From Takakia lepidozioides (taxonomy: Eukaryota; Streptophyta; Takakiopsida; Takakiales; Takakiaceae), in the NCBI GenBank assembly GCA_030704615.1, contig CM060732.1, positions 20,956,001-21,020,000 of the forward strand: 64,000 nt of DNA. Reading direction: 5' to 3'. Position 1 is the first letter of the stretch. Each line of letters begins with the position of its first letter. Positions 36,430 to 48,346 of this stretch are shown here, piece by piece. The position numbers and the translations under genes are program-made. The notes below the pieces were generated by a model, which ran no database searches, had not been told where the DNA came from, and saw only the letters and a program-made list of their open reading frames with translations.

Positions 36430-37930
36430 AGTTCAGATTGGCACAACCTAATTTCTGATAAATACATATATATACGTATACATGTATGTAGAGGGTTTAG
36501 GGTCATTTGCATAATTCAAATATGATGACACCTTGTCTTTAAGAATGTTGTACTATAACGTAATAATTTGATGATATTGAAAGAACAACTAGATCTAATA
36601 TGTGGACGTATAATCTATAGTGTTCTAGTTTATTCGTATTACTTAGAATTTTTATATTATGAGATATAAAATATTGTGAATTAAAAAATCACAAAGGGGT
36701 AGAGATTGAATTAAAATATATCCTATAACAGCCTTATTAAATGCATATGAAATATCACAATTCAGTGTTCACTCTTACATGTGTTTTCTATTATTATATT
36801 GGTCATTTATATGTACAGAGTCTCATAAGAAGAATATTTTCATTGTCCTGCAATAAGTTATTTTTAATTAAAAATACAAGGATGTGTGAGACCGGATTAT
36901 AAAAAAATAACAAAATTATTTTAAAATGTAGATAAGATTTCATAATTTAATATTCACTCGTACACGCACTTGCTATTATTATATAGATCATTTATGTGTA
37001 TCACATGAATTCAAGAAGATTATGAGTAACTATGCATGGATGGATGCATAGGAATTGTGATAAAGAACAATTGGATCTAATAACATGTGTGTACATATAC
37101 TCTATAGTTTTCTAGTTCGTAATACTTGGAATTTTTGTATTAACAGATATGCAATGAAATATTTTTAACTAAACAAAATTACAAATATGTGACAGATCCA
37201 ATTAAAATCTATTCTATAACAGCCTTCTTAAATGCATATAAATTATCACAACACCCTGTTCATTCTTATTTTAAAATTTAAAATTTATTTTAAAATACAG
37301 ATAAGATTTCATAATTTAATATTCACTCGTACATGCACTTGCTATTATTATATAGATCATTTATGTGTATCCCATGAATTCAAGAAGATTATGAGTAACC
37401 TATACATAGGATGGATGCATAGGAATTGTGATAAAGAACATTTGGATCTAATAACATGTGTGGACCTATACTCTATAGTTTTCTAGTTTGTTCGTAATAC
37501 TTGGAATTTTTGTATTGACAGATATGCAATGAAATATTTTGTATTAAAAATAATTACAAATATGTGACAGATCGAATTAAAATCTATCCTATAACAGCCT
37601 TTTTAAATGCATATAAAAATCACAAATCCCTGTTCATTCTTACATGTACCTTTTATTATTATATTGATCATTTATGTGTACAAAATTTTTCATTGTCGTG
37701 CAATAAGTTGTTTTAAATTTAAAAAAAATCACATGGATTTTGGAGATCAAATTGAAAAAATGAATAACAAATATCATTTTAATATGCAGATTAGATTTTA
37801 AAATTCAATATTCAATCTAACATGCACCTCCTATTATTATATAGATCATTTATGTGTATCGCATGAACTAAGTAACCTATACAACTGAGTGTTCTGAGTG
37901 TTCTGAGAGATGATGTATAGATATATAGTC
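36430..37930. repeat. AT-rich tandem repeat, period about 370 bp
   Basis: The block GCACTTGCTATTATTATATA followed by GATCATTTATGTGTATC recurs at 36,966 and 37,335 (369 bp apart), with a divergent third copy at about 37,824. Each is followed by CATGAATTCAAGAAGATTAT, ATGGATGCATAGGAATTGTG and CCTATAACAGCC. An older partial copy begins near 36,720. No coding potential. Confidence 0.8.
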
Positions 37931-37938
37931 AATGCATT

Positions 37939-38892
37939 CATTACAACAGATCGCGGTATTTATGACTGTATATATGATTATTCTGCAGTCATAAACGGTA
38001 CATATGACTTCTATGACTGTAAGTCGTGCAAACCAAGTCAATACAATGAGTACAGGATGGTACGGTCCGGATGACTACAGTCATATGAACCAAGTGATAT
38101 CTCTCACTGCAGTCATATATACCATACTGCAACCACCGCTGCCGCGCCACGTGGCGAGGCGCAATTGATTTAAAAATTAAATTAAATTAAAAAAACTTGA
38201 AAAATAAAAACATATATCAAACGTCGCGTCGCACCGCATTGTGCCACGTGGCATAATGCATTTTATAATAATGAAAAAACCACGTGGCAGTCCATCTAGA
38301 GTACCACGTGCTATCCCTAGCTCGCCTACTAACCCTAGGGCCATCTTATCCATTTGATTGTACTTAGAGAAGTTTGAACATGTAATCTCTTTACTATAAG
38401 AATTATAGTTCACTACCTGTTAACCAATACACCCATTAGTCATTCATATGATCATATGGTGTTTTAATTGTATTATACACACCAAATTACAAAATCCCCA
38501 GTAGTCATCATGACTATGTAACCTCATCCATGTACACTGTAGTCATGGAAATGACTATGCTATAAGCTATAGCTATAAGCAACTTTTTTTTAAAAATAAA
38601 CCTTTTGGTTACCAAGCTTGCACTAGAAGTCATTCCGGCGACTATTTGGTGGCAAGCTCGCGCTGGTCAACCATCGTTGACCACCCTTCCCTCTAGTGCG
38701 GAGCCATACAGTCATGACGACGTCTACCAAAGTAGTCGCCCAGAGGACTACGTAGTCACGTAGTCACGTAGTCATTTCAACAACTACGTGAAGTCCCATT
38801 TGGTCCAAAAATACAGGGGAGTCATGGTCAAAGTCAGGAAAACCATGACTACCGCGCCTCGGCAGTCAGATATACCGCGATCTGTTGTAGTG
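37939..38892. mobile_element. CACTA-type MITE, 954 bp
   Basis: Left end CATTACAACAGATCGCGGTA and right end (reverse complement) CACTACAACAGATCGCGGTA form a terminal inverted repeat with one mismatch in the leading CACTA. Both sides are flanked by the 3-bp duplication ATT (37,936-37,938 and 38,893-38,895), as in CACTA elements. The interior has many subterminal CAGTCAT/ATGACTG motifs and no transposase. Confidence 0.9.
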
Positions 38893-39161
38893 ATTTCTGT
38901 ACTTAAATACTTATAAATGTTTGAAATATTGTTAACGGGGAGGCCCTGGACTATGAGGATGTCCGGGCATAGTTTAGCGGGGCATGTGCAGGACCCGCAA
39001 GGTTGACAGATACATGGAAGGAGCCAAGTACGTACTGTATGGTCTGGAGGCCGACCCTGGTAGGTGCCAGCGTTGATGAGTGTAAACCATCTGGTTGTAC
39101 TACATTGTAAGAGAAGTTTGTGGATGTGCCGTATGGCGTGATAATGACGAGCGATTCGCAA

Positions 39162-39170
39162 CCCGTGGAT
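39162..39170 (+). repeat. target-site duplication, left (9 bp)
   Basis: CCCGTGGAT, repeated exactly at 50,825-50,833 on the other side of the large transposon. Confidence 0.85.
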
Positions 39171-39958
39171 GGGGGGGTGCTATTCCGTGAGCCTGGAGGC
39201 GTGAGCCTGTGAGCCCAGGAAAGCGTGAGCCCAGCACAGGCTCACGCCACGTCAGCATGCAAACAGTGCCTATTTCCGCGGATGTCACCTATTTCCGAGT
39301 GGTGTCACCTATTTCCGCGGGTTGATGTGGGGAGAATTGAGAATTGAGAACAAAGTGGTTTGTTTGTTTTTGCAATGTACTCAAGTCTGTGAGGTCCACA
39401 AAACAACAAATATATTGAAGGAACAATCCGGGCAGTCCATGCAACCCCCATCTCCAACAATAGTTTGGAACCATGAATGTGAATTCCATGCACACATTGC
39501 AAAGAGGACAATAAGGACACACAACCATCCCATTTCAAATTTGTCCCAGAATTAAACCAAAAGAATACTTCATATCAAGTGTCGCAGTCATCACAATCAA
39601 TGTCCACCTCCTGTGCTATGTCATCTACAAAGATTCTGGCCCCAACACCACGTGTTCTACGAAGGCCATCGCAAGGTGGACTCTGAGTGCCATGAACGGA
39701 CATGCTTGCTGCGAGTGCCTCCGCATAGACAGGTAGCACACAAGACCGAGGAGGACTGAAAACAAGTCCAAATAGGTGTGATAGCCCAGGAGGGCAAGTG
39801 GAAGCACGCGGACTCCTACACATGTCCACAAAATCCCATTTTTAACACAATGATGCAATGCACAAGTCCAACGAAGAGGATGTCTCCCATGTGCACTTTG
39901 CCTCAAGAACAGCGATTCTCGATATTGAAACAACAATGCAAGCATGCACAGGTTCAAC

Positions 39959-42900
39959 TTACTCACAGGCAAAGTCGGAGTCCAGCTCCTTGTCAGAAGT
40001 CTCCTCTGTACCAGTATCAGCGGGACGGGGCTTCGGAAGGACCTGAGAAGTGTGTCCACCCAAACCCATCAGGAGGTTCTTGTAAATCTCAGCATCCCCT
40101 TCAATCCCAAAGACATGTCGCGCACTGGCCTTGCAAGCGTGGTACGAAGCACCTGCAGTGGAATAGAATGAAGTAAGCAGACATTGAAGACACATTCGGA
40201 ACGGTGGAAAGTGCTGAAAGTGCAAGCTCAATCAAACCTCATGAAATGTGAATGTTGAAGAGACGAACCTGTGCCCATCGACAAATCCAGAACTCTGGCG
40301 TCTGTGTAGGTGCAGCACTCCACAATCGTTTGAATGAAAGCCGGGCTCCTCTCCCTCGCCCCTCTCCAAGGAACCCCATTCCCCCTTCGCAAGCACACGT
40401 TGCTGTCGACGTAGTTGTGATGCACGTCATCCGTGGGAGGATCTGTCCTGTCATCTATGAACTTGCCCCCGTGAGTGATGGCAAACTCCGTAATGCCGGC
40501 CGGAGTCGTTGGTGGATGCACCCGGACGAGACAAACAGCTTCAAACAGACGAGTCTGCGAACATGACATCCACAAGGAACTAAGAACCAAAATAAAATCG
40601 GGCCCCTACATATGAGTTGGAGCGACCTATACAACACAATCCCAGAACAAAAAAGAAGAGGAAGAAGAAGGGAAACTCACCATCTCTCCCGGACGATCCC
40701 CCTTCGTAAGGTACATGCTGTTCACACAATTCCATGTCTTCACGACTCTCATGCCTGAGGCTTTCAAATAGCTGGCAAGGGCACGGCGACACCGAACATC
40801 GATGGACTGGATGAGAACCAAAACACCTGCATCGGAAAGGAAGAAGTTGCAAAAGGAAAAAACCCACCGCCAGTAGCGCTCATCAAATGCATTCCAACCC
40901 GGACAAGCACCCGATGGAGGGATATCCGGGACTGCCAACCCATCAGGGATGTCCAAGATGATGAGTTCCGCTGCATATGGCTTCTCCTTCCCGTTCACCC
41001 ACGATTTGGTCATTTTAGCCTGCAAACAAAAATACAATGGAATTCTGACAAGTTTATAAACGATCCATGCCCACAGCAGACAAAGAGAGCAGAAGCCACA
41101 GAACCCAAAGAGAACACGCACCGTGCTGAGGAACTCGACAATCCTCTCCCACACTGGTGATGGCTCGCCCTTGTAATCAGATTTCTTCGACTCCATCATT
41201 GCAAGGAACCCGACGTTGGCAATCTCCAACCTGGTTGGACGAATGACCCTCGTGGGATGTTCCACTGCATGGTACGGGTCCTTGGGATCAACCACCCCCT
41301 TGTTTTTTCTCCCGGATCCCCTACCATGCGGTGGAGTCTGCTGGACATGCTCCACAGGGCCAATAGCTGCAACACTTCCCTGCCCTTGTGCCACCTTCCC
41401 TCTACCCCTTCCCTTCCCCACAACACCAGCAACATCTTTTCCCTTTGCCTTTCTTCCTCTACCCGGGGTATCCTGAGCGGGAGGCTCCTTCTCTGCAAGA
41501 GTCCTCAGATTACGCTCATGAATGTCGAGGTCCGCTGCTGCGGCAGTGGCTGCAATACGGTCATTCTCTCTCCTCAAAGACAACTCTACAGCTGGGGTCT
41601 CTGAAGGAGGGCAATCCAAATACCAACCACAAGAAGAAAGATGGTCTGGACCCCAGTCATGCAAGATCCCAGCAGTGAACATGGTCTGGTTGCCAGCAGG
41701 GACAAGCCAAAGGTCCACGAAATCTGGATGTTTGTCCAAGCAATTCTCTTCCAAGAGAACAAACTTAATGTACCTGCAGGAACAGACACAGCCTCATTTT
41801 CCAATGCACATATTGTGTACCAGCTTTTTCAACACACCAGGAAGACCCCCTTAAACAGTATGCCACACAACACATTGCAACCACAACACAAGCAAAGAGT
41901 GCAAGGGTGTGCACCTGTAAAGGCATCGTTTCCAGGCTTCCTCTCCTTTTTCCTGCTGGTCAAGCTCATTTGTTCGACTGATGCCACCCTCCTTGCTGAA
42001 CTCTCTAAAGAAACCAGAGTGCCACACTGTGGCTCTCCATTTCCTCATGTATGCTTCGAAGGAGACCTTCGGAGCTGTCATAGTGATGCCATAGTCAGCC
42101 AGCTGAGTATGCAGAACCGATCGGGCCCTTTCTTCCAACTGCAAAACAATTGAAATGGAAGAATGAACCCAAAAACAGTCACAGCGAATGTAAGAGGCAA
42201 TGGGAAGAGAAGGACAGGAAAAGAGAAAAGAAAGTGAGATACGAGAGGACATCACACCTGGCTCCAGTAAGTGGCCTTGTGAAGCCATGTGTCCAGCACA
42301 TTGTCACTGACAGGAACGACACGCTGGGTCTTCTTCTCCTTCTCTGGCCTTGGGAACATGTGGGTATCCCTAACTGTGGGATCGGAGTTCCATATCTGTA
42401 GCCACTTCACCTTCTGTTCAGAAGACACGACGGCGGTAGACAACCTGTGCAACTTCTCCTAGGCCATCTCCGGCTTGCCTGGCTTGTTATAATGGTTTTT
42501 TATCTCCAGGAGAAACTGCGGCCCGAATGATGGGTCGGCCATTCTCAACTGCTTCACAAAAGCACTCATTATTGTCCTTCTTGTAGCGTTCATCTCCTTC
42601 TGGATGTGACTTTCAACCCCCTTTGCTGTCCTTCTCTCCTCAGGGGTAGAGCTGTAGTATTCCAGTTTGCCACGCTCCCCTGCATCTGCAATGTCTTGCT
42701 GCAAGGGAATGCAAGAGAGTTGCATCAATCCAAGGTCAAGGGAGACAGACAGAAACAAACATGTGGAAGCAGGAATATGGAAAGGCCAGATGAAGGAAGA
42801 TGTATCTCACCGTGTACATGTACTCCATGAAAGCCTCACGGGTCAACGAGTACCATGTTTCCGAAGTCTTGGAGCTTTCGCATTTCTTATACATCTCTGC

Positions 42901-43715
42901 CGAAAGGATGGTCTTGAAGTTGGTCAAGGGCATCTGCCCGATCCTTTGTATCCTATACAGTGTGTGAACCAGACTCGTTTTGACATGCGATGTCTCCGTC
43001 CCTCTGCAGAATGATATCTGAATTTCAGAATGTAATTCAAGGACTTGAATCAAGGAAGAACGGAACCAGAAGTGCAACATGTACAATGAGAAACCAACCT
43101 GTTCACATCATTCATTGCCGTCAGAAGACCCATCATGTTGTCGTCACAATCAAGCACCATCGATCGAACAGAGTAATGCCACTCTTCCTCCTGTGAGTGC
43201 AGCCTCCCAATGACAGCCATCCATGCAAGCAACCGGTGGTTGCCATCCCAAACGTGAAACATCTTCCCCGAGAATACTTGGGTGGAAGGTTTCCTGGAGA
43301 GAAGAAGTTCGAAGGATTCGTTCACCTGTCTCCAAATGGGGTCCCAGGAGTCGACGATTGACTCATCCAAAAGGAGCTCGTTACCTCTAGAATCCCTAGT
43401 AGAAACGTAAAGACTGCGGATCCATCCAAATACCCATGAACAAACTCGGCCTCCAGCTTGAGAATGTCTTTGACAAGGGGTGGACGAACGACGGGCATGG
43501 AAACCAACCTACACAGGGGAATCTTCAACCTCCCACCAGGAGCATGCATACTTTGAACCACAAGCTGAGAGTTCACCTTTTGACCCCCCAGCATCTCAGC
43601 GGCTTTGCTTTCATAAAACTCATCGTCAACATCAACTATGGTCTCCTTCCCCTGACCCTGAGGGACCTCATCCGCCACACTTTGCATTTTCTCCTGCAAG
43701 GTTGTTCACTCAAAT
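39959..43715 (-). CDS. ParB-like domain + N6/N4 DNA methyltransferase-like protein, copy 1
   Basis: Exons run from an acceptor at 43,716 down to a stop at 39,959-39,961. N-terminal exon: RLKIPLCRLVSMPVVRPP then FHVWDGNHRLLAWMAVI (43,213-43,262), the strand and DGNHR signature of ParB/Srx domains. The middle exons (43,006-41,125) include a low-complexity basic linker (GRGRKAKGKD). Exon 40,682-41,021 has LIILDIPDGL where motif IV (DPPY) is expected, then GVLVLIQSIDVRCRR and YLKASGMRVVKTWNCVNS. Exon 40,269-40,560 ends RSPAFIQTIVECC, then VLDLSMGTG; splicing to 40,152 continues ASYHACKASARHVFGIEGDA, motifs X, I and II in beta-class order. Bacterial ParB-methylase fusions share this layout. Flaws: a frame break near 43,410 and a TAG in exon 42,257-42,703. 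Confidence 0.7.
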
Positions 43716-43879
43716 TCTTATAAGAGAGGAATGAAACGTCGACCGATGCATGAAAAAGTGGGATAAAAAGGTAAGTGTTCTTTGAGCTGCCAGGTAAGTG
43801 TTCATTGATCCTCACGGACCTGCACTATGTTCCCGATTTTCACAGGGAAAGAACATTGAAAAGTTCTGCTCAAATATCT

Positions 43880-46800
43880 GCCCATGAGGGCCGAAAGTTG
43901 CGCCCTTCAATATTCATATGTTCTGCCTAAACAGTGTGCGGTTCCGCAGACTGTTTGAGCTGACAGTGAAGGGTTCATTTTATACTCAGAAATGTGCCCC
44001 TGAAGTCCAAATTTTGCACCCAGAAACATTCAAATGCTCAGCTCAAACAGTGTGCGTTGCCGCACACTGTTTGGGCTGACAGTGAAGGATTCATCTCATC
44101 CTCAGAGGGGTGCCCCTGAAGTCCAAATTTTGCAGCCTGAAACATTGAAGTGTTCAGCTCAAACAGAGTGCGTTGCCGCACACTGTCTTAGCTGGCAGTG
44201 AAGGGTTCATTTCACCCTAACATAACAGACATCAAGACCAAATTTTGAACCCTAAAACATTGAAAAGGTCTGCTCAAACAGTGTGCGTTGCCGCACGCTG
44301 TTTGAGCTGGTTTTGAAGGGTTCATTTCATCCTCAGATAACAGACAGCAAAGACCAAATTTTGCACCCTTAAACATTGAAATGTTCAGCTCAAACAGTGT
44401 GCGTTGCCGCACACTGTCTGAGCTGGCAGTGAAGGGTTCATTTCACCCTCACATAACAGACATCAAGACCAAATTTTGCACCCTAAAACAGGGAAATGTT
44501 CAGCTCAAACAGTATGCGTTGCCGCACACTGTTTGAGCTGGCAGCACAGTGTTCATTTCATCCTGAGATAGGTGCCCCTGAAGTCCAAATTTTGCACCAA
44601 GAAACATTGAAGTGCTCAGCTCAAACAGTGTGCGTTGCCGCACACTGTTTGGGCTGACAGTGAAGGGTTCATCTCATCCTCAGAGACGTGCCCCTGAAGT
44701 CCAAATTTTGCACCCTAGAACATTGAAATGTTCAGCTCAAACAGTGTGCGTTGCCGCACACTGTCTGAGCTGGCAGTGAAGGGTTCATTTCACCCTCACA
44801 CAGGTGCCCCGAAGTCCAAATTTTGCACCCAGAAACATTGAAATGCTCAGCTCAAACAGTGTGCGTTGCCGCACACTGTCTGAGCTAGCAGTGAAGGGTT
44901 CATTTCACCCTCACACAGGTGCCCCTGAAGTCCAAATTTTGCACCCAGAAACATTGAAATGCTCAGCTCAAACAGTGTGCGTTGCCGCACACTGTCTGAG
45001 CTGGCAGTGAAGGGTTCATTTCACCCTCATACACGTGCCCCTGAAGTCCAAATTTTGCACCCAGAAACATTGAAATGCTCAGCTCAAACAGTGTGCGTTG
45101 CCGCACACTGTCTGAGCTGGCAGTGAAGGGTTCATTTCACCCTCACACAGGTGCCCCTGAAGTCCAAATTTTGCACCCAGAAACATTGAAATGCTCAGCT
45201 CAAACAGTGTGCGTTGCCGCACACTGTCTGAGCTGGCAGTGAAGGGTTCATTTCACCCTCACACAGGTGCCCCTGAAGTCCAAATTTTGCACCCAGAAAC
45301 ATTGAAATGCTCAGCTCAAACAGTGTGCGTTGCCGCACACTGTCTGAGCTGGCAGTGAAGGGTTCATTTCACCCTCACATAACAGACATCAAGACCAAAT
45401 TTTGCACCCTAAAACATTGAAATGCTCAGCTCAAACAGTGTGCGTTGCCGCACACTGTTTGAGCTGGCAGCACAGTGTTCATTTCATCCTGAGGTAGGTG
45501 CCCCTGAAGTCCAAATTTTGCACCAAGAAACATTGAAGTGCTCAGCTCAAACAGTGTGCGTTGCCGCACACTGTTTGGGCTGACAGTGAAGGGTTCATTT
45601 CATCCTCAAACAGGTGCCCCTGAAGACCAAATTTTGCACCCTATAACATTGAAATGTTCAGCTCAAACAGTGTGCGTTGCCGCACACTGTTTGGGCTGAC
45701 AGTGAAGGGTTCATTTCATCCTCAAACAGGTGCCCCTAAAGACCAAATTTTGCACCCAGAAACATTGAAATGTTCAGCTCGAACAGTGTGCGTTGCCGCA
45801 CACTGTTTGGGCTGACAGTGAAGGGTTCATCTCATCCTCAGAGAGGTGCCTCTGAATTCCAAATTTTGCACCCTGAAACATTGAAGTGTTCAGCTCAAAC
45901 AGTGTGCGTTGCCGCACACTGTTTGGGCTGAAATTGAAGGGTTCATTTCATCCTCAAACTGGTGCCCCTGAAGTCCAAATTTTGCACCCTGAAACATTGA
46001 AGTGTTCAGCTCAAACAGTATGCGTTGCCGCACACTGTTTCAGCTGACAGTGTAGGGTTCATTTCATCCTCAGATAGGTGCCCCTGGAGTTCAAATTTTC
46101 CACCCAGAAACATTGAAATGCTCAGCTCAAATAGTGTGCGTTGCCGCACACTGTCTGAGCTGGCAGTGAAGGGTTCATTTCAACCTCACATAACAGACAT
46201 CAAGACCAAATTTTGCACCCTAAAACATTGAAATGTTCAGCTCAAACAGTGTGCGTTGCCGCACACTGTTTGAGCTGGCAGCACATTGTTCATTTCATCC
46301 TGAGATAGGTGCCCCTGAAGTCCAAATTTTGCACCAAGAAACATTGAAGTGCTCAGCTCAAACAGTGTGCGTTGCCGCACCCTGTTTGGGCTGACAGTGA
46401 AGTGTTCATTTCATCCTCAAACAGGTGCCCCTGAAGACCAAATTTTGCACCCAGAAACATTGAAATGTTCAGCTCGAACAGTGTGCGTTGCCGCACACTG
46501 TTTGGGCTGACAGTGAAGGGTTCATCTCATCCTCAGAGAGGTGCCTCTGAAGTCCAAATTTTGCACCCTGAAACATTGAAGTGTTCAGCTCAAACAGTGT
46601 GCGTTGCCGCACACTGTTTGGGCTGACATTGAAGGGTTCATTTCATCCTCAAACTGGTGCCCCTGAAGTCCAAATTTTGCACCCTGAAACATTGAAGTGT
46701 TCAGCTCAAACAGTATGCGTTGCCGCACACTGTTTCAGCTGACAGTGTAGGGTTCATTTCATCCTCAGATAGGTGCCCCTGGAGTTCAAATTTTTCCACC

Positions 46801-48130
46801 CAGAAACATTGAAATGCTCAGCTCAAACAGTGTGCGTTGCCGCACACTGTCTGAGCTGGCAGTGAAGGGTTCATTTCAACCTCACATAACAGACATCAAG
46901 ACCAAATTTTGCACCCTAAAACATTGAAATGTTCAGCTCAAACAGTGTGCGTTGCCGCACACTGTTTGAGCTGGCAGCACATTGTTCATTTCATCCTGAG
47001 ATAGGTGCCCCTGAAGTCCAAATTTTGCACCAAGAAACATTGAAGTGCTCAGCTCAAACAGTGTGCGTTGCCGCACCCTGTTTGGGCTGACAGTGAAGGG
47101 TTCATTTCATCCTCAAACAGGTGCCCCTGAAGACCAAATTTTGCACCCAGAAACATTGAAATGTTCAGCTCGAACAGTGTGCGTTGCCGCACACTGTTTG
47201 GGCTGACAGTGAAGGGTTCATCTCATCCTCAGAGAGGTGCCTCTGAAGTCCAAATTTTGCACCCTGAAACATTGAAGTGTTCAGCTCAAACAGTGTGCGT
47301 TGCCGCACACTGTTTGGGCTGACATTGAAGGGTTCATTTCATCCTCAAACTGGTGCCCCTGAAGTCCAAATTTTGCACCCTGAAACATTGAAGTGTTCAG
47401 CCCAAACAGTATGCGTTGCCGCACACTGTTTAAGCTGACAGTGTAGGGTTCATTTCATCCTCAGATAGGTGCCCCTGGAGTTCAAATTTTCCACCCTGAA
47501 ACATTGAAATGTTCAGCTCAAACAGTGTGCGTTGCCGCACACTGTTTGAGCTGGCAGTGCAGGGTTCATTCCATCCTCAGAAAGGTACCCATGAAGTCCA
47601 AATTTTGCACCCTTAAACATTGACATGTTCAGCTCAAACAGTGTGCGTTGCCGCACACTGTTTGAGCTGGCATTGCAGGGTTCACTCCATCCTCAGAAAG
47701 GTACCCATGAAGTCCAAATTTTGCACCCTTAAACATTGAAATGTTCAGCTCAAACAGTGTGCGTTGCCGCACACTGTTTGAGCTGGCAGTGCAGGGTTCA
47801 TTCCATCCTCAGAAAGGTGCCCCTGAAGTCCAAATTTTGCACCCAGAAACATTGAAATGTTCAGCTCAAACAGTGTGCGGCGCCGCACACTGTTTGGGCT
47901 GGCTGGGAAGGGTTCATTTCACCTGCAGATAACTGACTCCAAGGCCAAATTTTGCACCCTACAACATTGAAAAGATCTGCTCAAACAGTGTGCGTTGCCG
48001 CACACTGTTTGAGCTGGCAGTGCGGGGTTCATTTCATCCTCAGAAAGGTGTCGTTGAAGGAAGAATTTTGCACCCTTAAACAGTGACATGTGCAGCTCAA
48101 ACAGTGTGCGGCAACGCACACTGTTTGAGC
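43880..48130. repeat. 116-bp satellite array of hairpin-forming units
   Basis: About 36 tandem units of roughly 116 bp. Each holds CAGTGTGCG-TTGC-CGCACACTG, an inverted repeat with a 4-bp loop; in many units the arms extend to 17 bp (AGCTCAAACAGTGTGCG). The spacer contains CCAAATTTTGCACCC and GGGTTCATTTCA. From 45.8 to 47.5 kb a six-unit block repeats at about 695-bp spacing. Short open frames in the array follow the repeat and are not genes. The array lies where an intron of the ParB-methyltransferase gene would be. Confidence 0.95.
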
Positions 48131-48217
48131 TGCCGCTGAATGGTTCTTTCTTTCACAAATACCTGCCATTGAAAGCCGAATTCTTCACAAATATGGGTCC
48201 TGTAGATTTTACCTTTT

Positions 48218-48330
48218 TCCTAGCTACTCGAGAAGACTCCCCAGTTGCCGGGAACCCTTTCCGCTTCGGGCTGCTCTCTTCGCCGACTATGTAGGTGAGC
48301 CTCTCCCCCTTCCTCTTTCCCGTGGTCAGA
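48218..48330 (-). CDS. possible upstream exon of the ParB-methyltransferase gene
   Basis: Minus strand reads VGEESSPKRKGFPATGESSR then VARKK, followed by a usable donor (AAG then GTAAAA). The exon at 43,715 begins after the acceptor CCTTGCAG in phase 0, so joining them keeps frame and makes the whole satellite array an intron. The basic sequence resembles a nuclear localisation signal. The upstream end is not defined and the opposite strand is also open here. Confidence 0.35.
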
Positions 48331-48346
48331 TCGTTCGTGAGGCCAG

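Noticed and set aside
44212-48119. Short open frames inside the hairpin array (for example 44,804-45,010 and 47,919-48,119)
   Set aside because: They recur with the satellite unit in several frames and have no independent coding signal.
43880-48130. CRISPR-like regular repeats
   Set aside because: Units are contiguous and the spacers are themselves near identical, as in a satellite; the genome is eukaryotic and no cas genes are present.
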